From Echinococcus granulosus (taxonomy: Eukaryota; Platyhelminthes; Cestoda; Cyclophyllidea; Taeniidae): a stretch of 64,000 nt of DNA. The position numbers and the translations under genes are program-made. Positions 25,801 through 36,363 of the stretch are shown here, piece after piece (position 1 is the stretch's first letter; the number at the start of each line of letters is the position of its first letter). The stretch is from positions 660,196 to 724,195 of the forward strand of contig NW_020170390.1 in NCBI RefSeq assembly GCF_000524195.1, read 5' to 3'. A model generated the notes under the pieces. The model saw nothing but the letters and a program-made list of their open reading frames with translations, did not search any database and was not told where the DNA came from.

Positions 25801-28800
25801 ACAAGAACACAAGTATCATTACTGGAAACCGGGGTAAACATTGAAGATGTAGAGAGCATCCTAAGTTCGCATGCGGTGGAAGAACCAGAAAAGTCAAGTG
25901 GTGAAGAAAGTGGAGACTTGTCTGACGGGAGCATCCACAGCGCCACACAGTACTTGAAGAAACAGAAATCGCGGGAACATTACAAAAGACTTGAGATGAA
26001 TATAAAGTTGGCAAAGGAAAACGCTAGGCGTGAAGCTGAGAAAGCGACAGCAAAAATGATTCAAGAACGCATGCTACGTTCGAGCGATCATTCATATCTA
26101 AACGATTTTAGAGCCGCATCGGAAACGCAGTCGGAACCAGGAATCATGTTCATACACGAACCAGTGGAAGCGCAGATGATGCAACTGGTGTCTAGGTGTG
26201 AATGTCCAAAAAAGCCACCATGTTCACAACCACCATGTGAAGGGACATCGATTAGGATAATTGATACTGCCAACAATGAGTGTGGCCGAATTTGCTTAAA
26301 CAAGGGAATTTCTTGGAGTGTTTTGATGCTACTGATAAGCGCAGTAGGGATCGACTTTTGGCACAAGGTGGCATTGGATGTGCTAACGGCAAAACAGCAT
26401 CGAGAGAAGATGCGCAGGGGCAAGGGGGGAACGTGGAGGAAACTTGCAGATCTGGCAATGCTTCGTATGAAAAATTGAATGCCTAAAACGCTACTTGAAG
26501 CCTTGCGAATTCTCCGAGGTAGTTATTCAAACAAATGATTTTACACAGAATTCGATCGTTTCAGATGATAGAGGATGGAAAAAGTACACGATGGTAAAAA
26601 ACGCACATATAAGTCCACAGTTTCACAACCTATTGCAAAACCTTCCAGATATTATGATGAAGATACCTTTCCACGTACCAAAACCTAGTGGACTAACGGT
26701 TTCGAGTTAATCGTAGCTTGAAAATGTTGGTACAAATTTAAGCGATATTCTCATAACTGGAACGAAACTGTTGCCTTGGTTTATTGGGCATATGGACGAG
26801 TTTGCAGAAATTAGAATTAAAATTTTGTCGGTCAGTACTAGAGACAAATAGATTAACGGCAATATTTGGGGGACGTTTCAGTCCATCTAGTGACCACTAT
26901 CGACGGCCTAATGAGTTTGCAATCTCGCTTTTACAAACTATTGCAGAATAGATTCACGCAAATTTATTAAAAATGTTTGCTGTTTCACAGGTAAAGACTA
27001 TTCTGAGATCCGTAACACAAAACTGCAACGCCGATGCCAAAACTAGTTAGAATGTGTGAAATTGACGTTAGAAGTGAGGAAGCAGTGTGACAGAATGGAA
27101 GGCGGGAAAATGGCGATCAATAAACAATTTGCGCATGTGCCAAAGGCAGGAATACACACGTGGTTATTACTTCAACAAAGGCTTAGGACGAAACGACACG
27201 GTATGCCAAGCGAGGGCTGTGACGCTGCTGTAGAAGTCCCCAAATACAAGAGTTCCCTGATTGCGTATTTCACAAACGGAATATTGCCACACACCAAAGC
27301 ACCAAGAAGTCTTAGCTACGACAACCTCTTTTATGTTTCGGTCAATTGCACAACTCCCGTTGTCTTAATTGAACTCCTCAAGTACATAAACGCCAGGGTG
27401 CCACCAATCACCAATCTTCAAATGGGAATGAACAAAAAATCCCTGAACATGGCAGAAGACCTTCTTTCCTGTCTGCTTCAAACTGACGGAGACGAAGACC
27501 ACATTAGATACCTAATCACCTCCCTTCCTGTCGGTGTAATTGTTCAAATGATTCAAATTCTAATGCTGCGCTTTGAGAAGCCAGCATTTTTTGCCTCTGC
27601 TGAGTTATGTGATTACATTGAAAAGAAAATATTCATGATAAGTCCACGGCATGGGATGTGTAAGGGAGAGTCCTGCCGTTGGAGTACAGGGCGAAAGCTC
27701 GTGGCCAAGTGCATGGCCACGATGAGTAATCACCAGCAGGCTGCATCAATGACGGTGATAAAGATTTGCCAGCGATGGAGCCAGGAACACGTGGCATACA
27801 AGCTGAGAGAAAGTTCCACTAGCGACGCCACCCAAGAGTACACGGAGGCGGTGTGCTTGCTGAGCTCCCTCTTCGCCAACAGCCTCATCGGTGTGCCGAA
27901 ATACCATGCGGTGATGAGACATATCGCGGATGACTACAAAGCTTTGGCCAACTTAAAAATGATTATGTTCATATTTTTGGTGTGCATGGTGACACATGAT
28001 GAGTGGCACTTGCACGAACAGAGGGTGATGCAACTGGAAGTAGGTGAGAATAATGGGTACGACGATGAGGATGAAAAGAAGAGTACGCAATCGACCGGTT
28101 ATGAATTAAAGGGTACCGAAGAAATTAGCACCGGTAGCTACCTTTCGCCAAAAACAACGACAGAGGACTCCAATGCTTTACACGCAAGGGGAATTTCAAG
28201 CTTCCATTACATATAATAAATTGGAGGAAACGATAGCTTTTATACAAAGACGCATTACAGAAACTGAGGTTCAGCTTGAAAATAGTGGGCACACAATAAA
28301 CGCCAAATGGAATAATTTTTTTTAAACTAGGTAGGGAGGTTAGAATTTAATTAACAAGTGTTACTAAGAAGTGAAATAGTAAATATAATAGGGCTGACGC
28401 ACCAGAAATACGTATAAACAGACTCCCACGAAAGAAAATATATTTACCGACATAGAATTCGGGAATGTGCAGATGGCGCCGTCGAAGCATCATTTCACGA
28501 CGCTCCAGACGTTCGCGAAGACGATCGCGGTAACGAGGGTCAAGATTGTGCGGGAGCAGTTCCTGATAAAGAAGTCTGAAAGAAATGTGCAATCGGTTTT
28601 AGGCTCAAATCCTCGCATTGTTAATTGCAAAACTCTAACGAAACAGGGAGGGATGTAAAAGAACAGGCCAAAATACGAAGTTACAAAGGTGTCCGATAAA
28701 AGTCAACTCCAGTAAACGAGGTAACTGCTCAGTAATTTCCGTACCGAAGATGTCGAGGGGCCTCCCTGGTTGGAGAAAATTCTGCCATTTTTCTATTTGG

Positions 28801-29005
28801 ATCGACGCAATCGGTATCTCTATAGCTCTCCAACTCCTTCTCCGTCACTATAGGGAAGTACTTTTTGCGGAATTCTGGAGGCATAACTCGATGGCGGCTA
28901 AAACGTTTTGGGAGGGCTAAGGAACCCCGGTGAAGTACATTTAATGCAATTACCTAAGCATCCTTTTGAAATGACTTGGATAAATGGTGAAGTTTGAGCG
29001 CACAT
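22801..29005 (-). CDS. MRPL19: Mitochondrial large-subunit ribosomal protein L19 (bL19m)
   Basis: Seven minus-strand exons join in phase: 29005-28954, 28916-28745, 28575-28448, 24427-24293, 24213-24026, 23823-23663 and 22942-22801. They give 325 residues, against about 292 in human. Landmarks shared with vertebrate MRPL19 are MPPEFRKKYFP, RRRHLHIPEFYVG, RFVGICIERNNEGLW, FTLRNVIDQ, NFELYNP, LLEKRLDRNLLYLRDAP and a late RPWHFQW. The protein is an L19-family component of the mitoribosome large subunit. The first exon (start ATG 29005-29003, intron of only 37 bases) is the least certain. It supplies about 17 residues that would form part of a mitochondrial presequence. The 4.0 kb intron between 28448 and 24427 contains two genes on the opposite strand. 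The C-terminal tail runs about 40 residues beyond the region I can align. Confidence 0.9.
25069..26478 (+). CDS. RhoGAP-like protein A, intronless, nested in MRPL19
   Basis: Single open frame of 469 codons on the strand opposite MRPL19, inside its large intron. Residues about 68-245 match the layout of a RhoGAP domain. IPMVVQILLDILE aligns with the start helix, NLRAG (Arg about 90) sits where the arginine finger of 'GIFRVSG' would be, and STGTLLQVLRCYLLNNYPSLFEP resembles 'vhvvAsLLKlyLReLPePL'. The last matching block is EEITYNAYSLLSDMFADCLIHVP, equivalent to 'NkMtlxNLaxvFgPsLl'. RhoGAP domains speed GTP hydrolysis by Rho GTPases. The C-terminal half has a charged helix, a Cys-rich CECPKKPPC segment and a hydrophobic stretch (about 420-435). 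Sequence identity to known RhoGAPs looks low, so this is a fold-level assignment. A close paralogue lies 600 bases downstream. Confidence 0.55.
   Translation: MTFENEPMRCLREHSVDSRASNNESRAGSRSSATAVYTFSDTEVGGEQMGQCAFDPSTSCAHKVCQMIPMVVQILLDILETRIPPVHNLRAGLKDKTTAEITAITENIRRNSAVGLAFAKQSLKDYSTGTLLQVLRCYLLNNYPSLFEPTHQLCKLSVIFLHIPYIPSDDKRYSAIGEVVKVCEKMTTRRVMLLSLIMRRLHLWVENQIAFEVTNNPKIGAEEITYNAYSLLSDMFADCLIHVPTRTQVSLLETGVNIEDVESILSSHAVEEPEKSSGEESGDLSDGSIHSATQYLKKQKSREHYKRLEMNIKLAKENARREAEKATAKMIQERMLRSSDHSYLNDFRAASETQSEPGIMFIHEPVEAQMMQLVSRCECPKKPPCSQPPCEGTSIRIIDTANNECGRICLNKGISWSVLMLLISAVGIDFWHKVALDVLTAKQHREKMRRGKGGTWRKLADLAMLRMKN
26479..27094 (+). other. Gap between the two nested RhoGAP-like genes
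   Basis: About 600 bases within the MRPL19 intron. Two runs resemble degraded coding sequence following the first gene (a frame at 26495-26710), but no domain or splice pairing supports them. The promoter of gene B should lie here. Confidence 0.3.
27095..28216 (+). CDS. RhoGAP-like protein B, intronless paralogue
   Basis: Open frame of 373 residues from ATG 27095; an ATG at 27052 is out of frame and stops quickly. It shares with gene A the sequence order PVVLIELLKYINARVPPITNL, then a helical block (LITSLPVGVIVQMIQILMLR), and AVCLLSSLFANSLIGVPKY near the end of the domain. The residue that aligns with the putative arginine finger of gene A is Gln (NLQMG, about residue 109), so catalysis seems unlikely if the alignment holds. 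The C-terminal tail is acidic and rich in Ser/Thr. The stop codon overlaps an AATAAA (28215-28220). It looks like a tandem duplicate of gene A, with both in the same orientation in the MRPL19 intron. Confidence 0.55.
   Translation: MEGGKMAINKQFAHVPKAGIHTWLLLQQRLRTKRHGMPSEGCDAAVEVPKYKSSLIAYFTNGILPHTKAPRSLSYDNLFYVSVNCTTPVVLIELLKYINARVPPITNLQMGMNKKSLNMAEDLLSCLLQTDGDEDHIRYLITSLPVGVIVQMIQILMLRFEKPAFFASAELCDYIEKKIFMISPRHGMCKGESCRWSTGRKLVAKCMATMSNHQQAASMTVIKICQRWSQEHVAYKLRESSTSDATQEYTEAVCLLSSLFANSLIGVPKYHAVMRHIADDYKALANLKMIMFIFLVCMVTHDEWHLHEQRVMQLEVGENNGYDDEDEKKSTQSTGYELKGTEEISTGSYLSPKTTTEDSNALHARGISSFHYI
28215..28220 (+). terminator. Polyadenylation hexamer overlapping the stop of RhoGAP-like B
   Basis: AATAAA begins inside the TAA stop codon. 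If used, the transcript would have almost no 3' UTR. Motif evidence only. Confidence 0.3.
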
Positions 29006-32000
29006 GACGAAATACCTAAAGAGGAAATCACCAAAACATCCTATTAAATTTCACATAGACCTCAGTAAAACGACTTGCTTTGCTTAAGATAGACATTAGA
29101 CTACCGGATTCAGAAAAGATGAATTCAAAAAAACTTGCTTTGAATATGGTTACTACTACTTGAAGCTACTTAAGTCGAAGCGGTTAGAATGACTTCATTA
29201 CCAGATCCCGAAAAAAGGATATAAATGGGTCAATCGAGGGGCTCAATGACCACACTCTTACATGTATATTGGCTGCCACAGTAACAAAATAAGAACAAGT
29301 ATAGGCTGCATATAAACGAGAAGCACAAAAATGAGGAGTTATGGGTACTGTACACACTACTAAGTTGTGAAGATACTACAAATTTTCCAACTCCATACAA
29401 TTTGTTTTGAGATTTTGGACTAAGTACACGATAGGCCAGAATTTCTGCACTTTGTTAGCCAATCAGCGAAAAACAGGTAGTGGCATCATCTACATACGTA
29501 TTTTCAGGAAAAAGATAATGAAGTGAAAGAAGGGCAGTCTTTCCCTTCTCCTCAGTTAAAGCAGAATTTAAGCAGCAGGTTCAGTATTATAGCTAAATAT
29601 TATCTTAGAAGTTACGTTTGGGGTAAAATCTGCAAAAATGATTAAAACGCTCAACCGATCTATAATCCCTTCATGCATACAAACTACAAGCCGAAAAATT
29701 TTAAAGATCAGTTTCTGGCTGGTCAGGGTAAATACACACATTATTACACTATTCACTCGCAGAACCACCTGGCTGTGGCACACTAAGTCTTCCCTGAAGT
29801 CTTAAGAGGTCACAGTAGTATGGCGGAAACGAAATTGCTAAAATGTGGGGAGACCACTGACCTAAAACGAAGGCCGTACTGTAGAATGGAAGTAAAATCT
29901 GCGGGGGCCTAAGTCCCTGCGTAGTAAACTTGGCAAAGCATTACATAGGAGTGTTCACCTTTTCATCGGCTAAAACTCGGTAATGAAGTTATACAACCGA
30001 CATCAGGAGGACTGCAATCGGATTTGCGACCTCCTTCCTGCAACTTTGAGAACTGGGCTGACGCCTTAATTCGGACCTTCCACAACAAAGGTATAAGTTG
30101 AATCCAGCTACCACTGTAGCATAAGTAAACAGAACTAGTGGGCTATTACCGGAGGCAACATGAACAAAACGCCATATCCGGTCGGAAGTGAAGTAGTCCC
30201 CACCGACCAGCATGCACCAAGCACAGATACTGCCAACCCTCAGCAACTACTTTTCATACCAACCCATAGCAATGTCATGCTACGCCAAGGCAAGCAGGTC
30301 TCGGGCGCATTAAACCAACTGCTGCCGTGTGATTCAGACCAGAAGGAAGCCTTGCCGGCCGCCTCCCCCACCCCTTAGGTATGGATCCAGAGGCAAATCT
30401 TGACACTACCCCAGACTCGTAGGACTTTGTTTGAAATGAACCGCCTTGTCGAATGAGACCATCACTTGACGCTACAATCACAATCACCGTAGCGGTTACG
30501 CGCCCACTTCTCCCTATTGCTTGAATATTTTACGAGTTACTCAACACCCGAGTGCGTAATTTTCTACTAATCAAAGCCTTCTTCTTGGTCAGGCCAAATC
30601 AAAAAGAACTCAAGCGACATCTACCAGACTGTAATCACCTAGTGGTACATTTGGCATGTCGAACGTCGAACGTATCACCCAACACCGATAAAAGCGCTTG
30701 CGAATCGCCTATGCTGCGAACCAGTCCCATCGTGTTCTTAATCTCGTATTCCTTACAAAACTCCTCGTTTTTAGAACTTTTTAGAACCAGAATAAGCCAT
30801 AAACAATACAACTAGAGTAATATGCACAAACTTCTGACTGTACAGTAAATATAAGATAATAAAGAGACCATCGCACAATATAATGGTGATTGTCTGGTTA
30901 CTTTAGACCGGTGCTCTGTAAACTAAGAGTTTTGATTCAGCCAGACCATAATGAAACTCGGAGATCTGGCTTCAACACCACCAGGAGGGATGAGGAGCTT
31001 CGTGAGGTGATCCATACATCGTATTAGACCAGACAAGGGTTCAGAAAAATTACTGAGGTGGTTTGAAGGGAGTACTTCAACAGCACCCCGGAACGCTTCT
31101 GCTGCATAGCAGTAGGCTGTAAAGATGCGCTCCCAAAATCAACTGTGCATTAGCTCATCAGACACCTCAAAAAGTTAAGCAAATCTCTGCTACTATGTTC
31201 CTACCGAACGCTGCCCAATCAATATGCCTATGGAAGGAGCAGACGGTGGTGATAACTGAATTTGAGTATACCGATTTCAGTAATAAGCGATCCCTCAAGG
31301 ATGGATAAAACGAATGTGAGTCGTACAGCAGCAACCAAATCAATGCCTCTCACAAGAAGCTCGGCGGGGCGCATTATCGGGACTGGTTTAGGATTGTTCA
31401 GAAGTGGTACGCAGCTTGAAAGTACTGCTAAAAGATAAGCACCGTTATGGCAAAAAAAACCTACACAGATCGAATCTTAGGATTAGTCGTGATAAACGTT
31501 ATTGACGAGACTGTACACAAGCCATGCGAACTACTCAAGGTGTGCTTGAAAATGCGACCGATTGTCGAGTCATATAGTGGAGTTCACAGCTACAAACGAG
31601 GACATTGTGAACATCAGGAGACAGGCAAAATCCAAACCCTCCAGATCAGCAAAACCAACGCGTCCGGCTTTCTCAACTAGAAGGAGGGCATGCAGACAAA
31701 TCGAGTGCAATCACAAATCTAGAGCCTGAAAGGGAAATAAACCCAAGGACACATAATCGAACATGTTCAGTGATATCAAAAGCGATATCGTAACTTCATC
31801 ACACTTTACAAACACAGGCTGACGAATTCAGTTAGGAAGAGGAAAGGGCCTTTTGCGGCTAACCAGGTGTTTTTCTAATTTTAACAAGTATATCAACACC
31901 GACAACGTGAAACAGATGAGACTATCCGCATTTAGCGCGGAGATAACCACCAATACAGGAGATATGACCTCCTCAATAATGTTGCCGATAGCCCCCATCG

Positions 32001-33608
32001 GGACCTATGTAAAAGGAAGCAGCAATTAGAGGTTACATGTTGCCCTGCTTTGATTACCCATCTTTATTACCATCTTGGTTTAGTTTATTTGAATATAATC
32101 CAGTCTATCTCACAAAATTGATAAAGCTTAGAAGTATGGCAGTGATCCTAATCCAATTAATTCGATGGGCCGAATTTCACAGAGGTCAAAAGGGATTTCA
32201 ACAAATAACATGGAGCAAGTCAACAACAAAGTTTATTCGAAAAGCAATTTTAGCCCATGAGAAGAGAGGATACTAAGCTTTGAAAAAAATCGCGCGTCAA
32301 TACATTCAGAAATTGATTGAGGAACGCCAAAGCCCACGACTCATAAAGCGTTGCACTATTAAGCCAAATGAGATTCCACGTACATGAGTTATTTCATGTC
32401 TATATGCATTATTTGCATGATATCAATTTAAAGGACCCCAATCACTATACTATGCATTCGATTTTGAAAGTAGCGACAACGGAACGAAGTGATATAGCGC
32501 ATTTAATGCTGAAATCATTACGTAAAATAAGCCAGTTTGGCATAATTAGCAGCCACACTTTGACCGTTGTGACAGGGCGATTCCACTACCATTAAATCAG
32601 ACTTCCGTCAGAAAGCGTATGTACAGTGCTGCAAAAATAACGCTTTAAGATAAAGCTCCACCATTTACGACAAAAATACGTGATTAAATGGAACCGCAAC
32701 AGGCATCATCCCCTGAGTGGAAGCCATACTGAGATCATTCTCATTAAAAAAATGGGAGGACAGGGTATTTAAAAGCAAGAATTTCAAGGCTCAATTCGTG
32801 TCAGACACGGATAACCGATTGTCCACCGCTTGAACGACAGGATTTTCGCCTTACTCTTCTATGTCACAAGCTTAATTATGTGGCCTGGTGCGTCAGAGAT
32901 AGAAATCATCTTACGGTTTGATCAAGATTTATTACTTGCCTTACATGTTACCTGTAAATGGGTGGAAAACATAACTTCAGCTCGACTCAATGCTATCCAT
33001 GGTGGCAATTGAAAATGTTTGAAAAGAGAAATCCAGATATTGACGTAAAAAAACACGTTGCTGCGCAGGCAAACATGCCATAATAGGGAAGAGAAATGGG
33101 CTTTGACTTAAATGAGATGTGTAAGAGAATAATAGGAAATGAACCGTATAGAATGCCGATGCTGAGACACATTATTGCGTCAGGCGGCGCCCGACAAAAT
33201 CTCGTTAAACACAAGTATTTCCCGCGAATAAGGCGAAATCCCGATTTTGACAGTATCATGAAAGTTGTAAATAAAACAACAACTGCATAGACGGCTAACA
33301 ACATTCTAACACCAAGAGCAAAGTCCAAACCTGCGCAAACAAACGCTCACAGACTAATGCCATCGTGGAGTCAAATTTACGCCAGGGCCTAATTGGTTCA
33401 AACAGGAAAAAGGACTGATTTGACTGTTTGCAATAAAAAAATCAATTTGCTGGTTTCGCCAATTTATTTAAACAGCTACAAATTATTTACTCTAGTTACT
33501 TTGGTACGCAAACACGCGAATCACCAGATTTAACCCTTCTGTCTGCAAGCTGTTAAATTATCAAAGATTTACCAAAACACTTATATGTTGCAACTTATTT
33601 CCAGCAGA
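29006..33608. other. Spacer with possible decayed coding sequence at 30.9-31.7 kb
   Basis: No intact gene was recognised. From about 30950 to 31700 the base composition is more even, and a plus frame reads protein-like text broken by stops (for example RRDEELREVIHTSY, then REYFNSTPERFCCIAVGCKD). This suggests a degraded gene or mobile element, but no family motif was identified. The rest is AT-rich. Confidence 0.3.
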
Positions 33609-35297
33609 TTACATGCCCGAGTCTTCTTTGGGCTCGTGACAAGCCATGCCACAATAAAATAAGTGTGGTTCCTGGAGCTCCTCGTAGCCAATCTTCTGCT
33701 TCGCCCACCGCAAAGTGGTCCGTGCTCTAAAAGCCACCTACCGACCAGGGAGGATAGTCAATAAATTAATACTGAAGCGCTAAAGCGTTGGATTTTAGGA
33801 CCGGTGATACTTTGCATTGATATCATTCTATACTTGAAACTCACTGCGAGACTTTACAGCGCTTTTACCTATCAAGGCTGAGTGATGTTTCTCATCAAGT
33901 GCAATACATATTTAGATTTTATATCTCTTTCCTGCATTACTTTCAATTTGGTGCTACTTAGAGATCTATCTTAGTTTTATTAAGCTAATGAAAGGTGGAG
34001 AAGTGACTCTTTCACTTAATTTAGATACCTTCACTTCAGCACTAGGGAAAGTTTCACAATGAACATTTTCAGAAATTCAGAGTAAGGTGTTACTTTTATG
34101 TGCTTGTAGAGTACAAGATTATGCTTGATTTCCTGGAGTGGAGGTAGCTCTGATAATCCTCCTCGTGCGATTTCTTCTTAGGCTCTGCGGTTAGTATTAG
34201 ATACTTCTTTTTGGGAGTTTTGATGCTTGGTAGTTGGCCAGAGAAATTAGGATCGCTAACACTTTGGATTGGAGTCGTTAGTGTAGCGTCCCGAGACTCC
34301 CTGAAGACGAAAGAAGACAAAATACTCGGGCAGAATATATATTTAGCACGGAGAAGGTGTCTGGGCTATTGGAATGGCCCAAAAGGCCAGCCCACCCAGC
34401 GAGGTACAAGGGGGCTAATTCAAAGTACAAAAGTGGCGCCTCACCAGAACCGAGGGATAAACCACTATTGTATTACATTAGCATTCTTAATAGTATGGCA
34501 CTCCCGGTCCTCCCTAATGTAGTGGTAAGCCATACCACTACGGAAAGAGGTTCTTACTTACGCATAAAAGGGTTGCGAGACCATTTCCATAGCCAGAAGT
34601 CCATCCCGCCAAGAAGAAGTACAGATTGTGGAGTCTGTAGGTCCCACAAAGGTAAAGTTAACAGTTTAATGAGTAAGAATTGACAAAAGGATATAAAAGA
34701 TATTAGGGTATTCCGAAATCAAACCAACTTTCCGTTTATTTACAATACGAGATGAATACTGGAATGGAGCATAACTTGTGCATACAATGACCAGTTGAGC
34801 TAATAGGGCTATCTACACTAAAAACCGGGTAGCTACAGAATGCTTCTTTCAAGATATTTTAAGGTGAAGTAATCACCTCTTCATTTTTATCCTCCATCAA
34901 CAATGGGATTTGAATTGGCTCTACTTTCGACTTTTACAAAACGCTTTGCCTCTGTAAACAAGAACCTAGTCCTGACTGCCTCCTTTTCAGCCTCACTCTT
35001 ATATTCCAACTGTCAATTCCAGTTTGCACACGATTATGTAATTGTTCGATACCAAGAAAGGATGATAAACACCACTTGGCAAAGGGGGTACCCTTTGCTG
35101 TATGAGATGCGAGGTCTTGCATATTAAATGGGGCTTTCTTCCGGCTCGTCAACTAGCTCTGGCTGTCTTCCAAGAAGAAGCTTACCTTTCACACCTTCGA
35201 GATATGTTTTACCGGGTAGATAGATCTCAGCCGCAATCGCTCTTCGGCCTCCAAGACGAGATCCACACTGGACAATTTCTTCTGTAGTCCACCGCAT
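33609..35297 (-). CDS. Small unrecognised protein with two alternative last exons
   Basis: Minus-strand exons 35297-35186, 34634-34562 and 33726-33609 join in phase to a 100-residue protein. It starts MRWTTEEIVQCGSRLGGRRA, contains WRDGLLAMEMVSQPFYA and ends HEPKEDSGM. The donors GTAAGC (35185) and GTAAGT (34561) are strong. A second possible terminal exon, 34300-34096, has the same entry phase and would replace the last 39 residues with a lysine-rich end (SIKTPKKKYLILTAEP), giving 129 residues. Minus-strand AATAAA hexamers lie beyond both ends (about 33981-33976 for the longer form and about 33462 for the shorter). I do not recognise a family, and the true start could be further upstream. 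The gene is divergent from the kinesin-like gene about 0.9 kb away. Confidence 0.5.
34096..34300 (-). CDS. Alternative terminal exon of the small gene
   Basis: It follows the acceptor TTTCGTCTTCAG and continues the frame of the exon ending at 34562 (GC + G). It stays open for 67 codons to a stop at 34098-34096. It is basic and polar (KKKYLILTAEPKKKSHEEDY). No donor that would keep the frame into the 33726 exon was found, so it looks like an alternative end rather than an internal exon. Confidence 0.4.
34519..34541. repeat. Perfect 9-bp hairpin
   Basis: GTAGTGGTA, a five-base loop, then TACCACTAC. It lies just downstream (on the minus strand) of the splice donor at 34561, inside the intron. 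It could be chance or a structure that affects splicing. Confidence 0.4.
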
Positions 35298-36190
35298 GTT
35301 TGCACACACAGAGCAGGAAAAGGGATGCATGCCTTAGAAGTGTGAGCCATATAAGCCAACCAGTAGGCAAAAATCCAAAAATGAAGCGGATGGACTGATA
35401 AATTTTGAGCCCTACTGTCATCCATTCATGCACACGCGTAAAATCCATTTGCTGAGCTTACAACACAACATCCTCAGTTGATGTAGGCGTAAATGAGTTA
35501 TTACATCATCCACTGTGAAGCCAACTGAAAGCTGTTCTTAATATGTTTGCTTCGGATTGAGGCGTGACCAAAGACAAGTAGTTGCTCATTTTTGACACTA
35601 GAAAGTCAATCCTTTAATAATTTAACACCAAAACCAAATTGTTTAAAAGATTTGATATCAGGCAATGCAAACTGTCACCACGCCTACCTCAAGCACCATA
35701 AAACCAGCTTGGCTAGAAACTTACTCGCCTTTTTAAACAAACCAAACCCCAATTAGTAGAGCTGACAAGGTCTGATCGCATCAGGTTTAAATGGTATTTT
35801 ATGTAAAAGGATTCACGAAAAGAGGCGAACGGCAATGAAGCCATTTGAGAGAACGGTATCAGCGGACTGCCCCATTCCCATGATTTATAGTCCATTCATG
35901 CAAACAATAGCACGCATTTTACAAGCACGTACAAAGTACCCTTCAGTGGGCCTTACTGGAAACTTCGTAAACTTTGTCGTCACCCGATAATATTTACTGC
36001 CATTCAAGTTAGATTACCAACGAATAGACTGTATGATGTACTGCTAGAGAAAAGAGTGGTTTTGGTAAGGAAATAAATTTCACTCAAAAATTCTTGCATT
36101 CGTAAATGCGCTCTTTCTATTAAATGTAATTCTAAAACAAAGATATTAACATCTTTTTAAAAGCTTCGATGACCTCGACTTTTCATGCAG
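35298..36190. other. Divergent intergenic region
   Basis: Lies between the small minus-strand gene and the kinesin-like gene. No exon was confirmed. A donor-like GCGAGTAAGT on the minus strand near 35730 ends a short open stretch, but its phase does not match the first exon of the small gene. Confidence 0.35.
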
Positions 36191-36363
36191 ATTTGGCATT
36201 TAAAGCAAGAATCCCAAAGTGAAATCGAACTGAGCCGTCCCAAAAATCCACTCTACCGACTGGCCACACAAAACATGACAATTGTGGCCGCATTAGCTCT
36301 TCAATTACATCCTTAGGTTACTCTGTGACCTATCGATTCTTCTCCACGTGGTTGGAAGCGTGG

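Noticed and set aside
29989..30246. Minus-strand frame considered as the MRPL19 first exon
   Set aside because: It lacks an ATG at its start; the nearer exon 29005-28954 has an ATG, the right phase and a short intron.
32993..33328. Minus-strand frame of 111 codons with hydrophobic stretches
   Set aside because: Hydrophobicity follows from AT-rich codons; no family motif, splice chain or paralogue supports it.
36191..36315. Open stretch after a TTTTCATGCAG acceptor, read as a separate gene end
   Set aside because: It is more simply an upstream part of the kinesin-like gene, spliced through a GTGAAA donor near 36219; not proven, so not annotated as a CDS.
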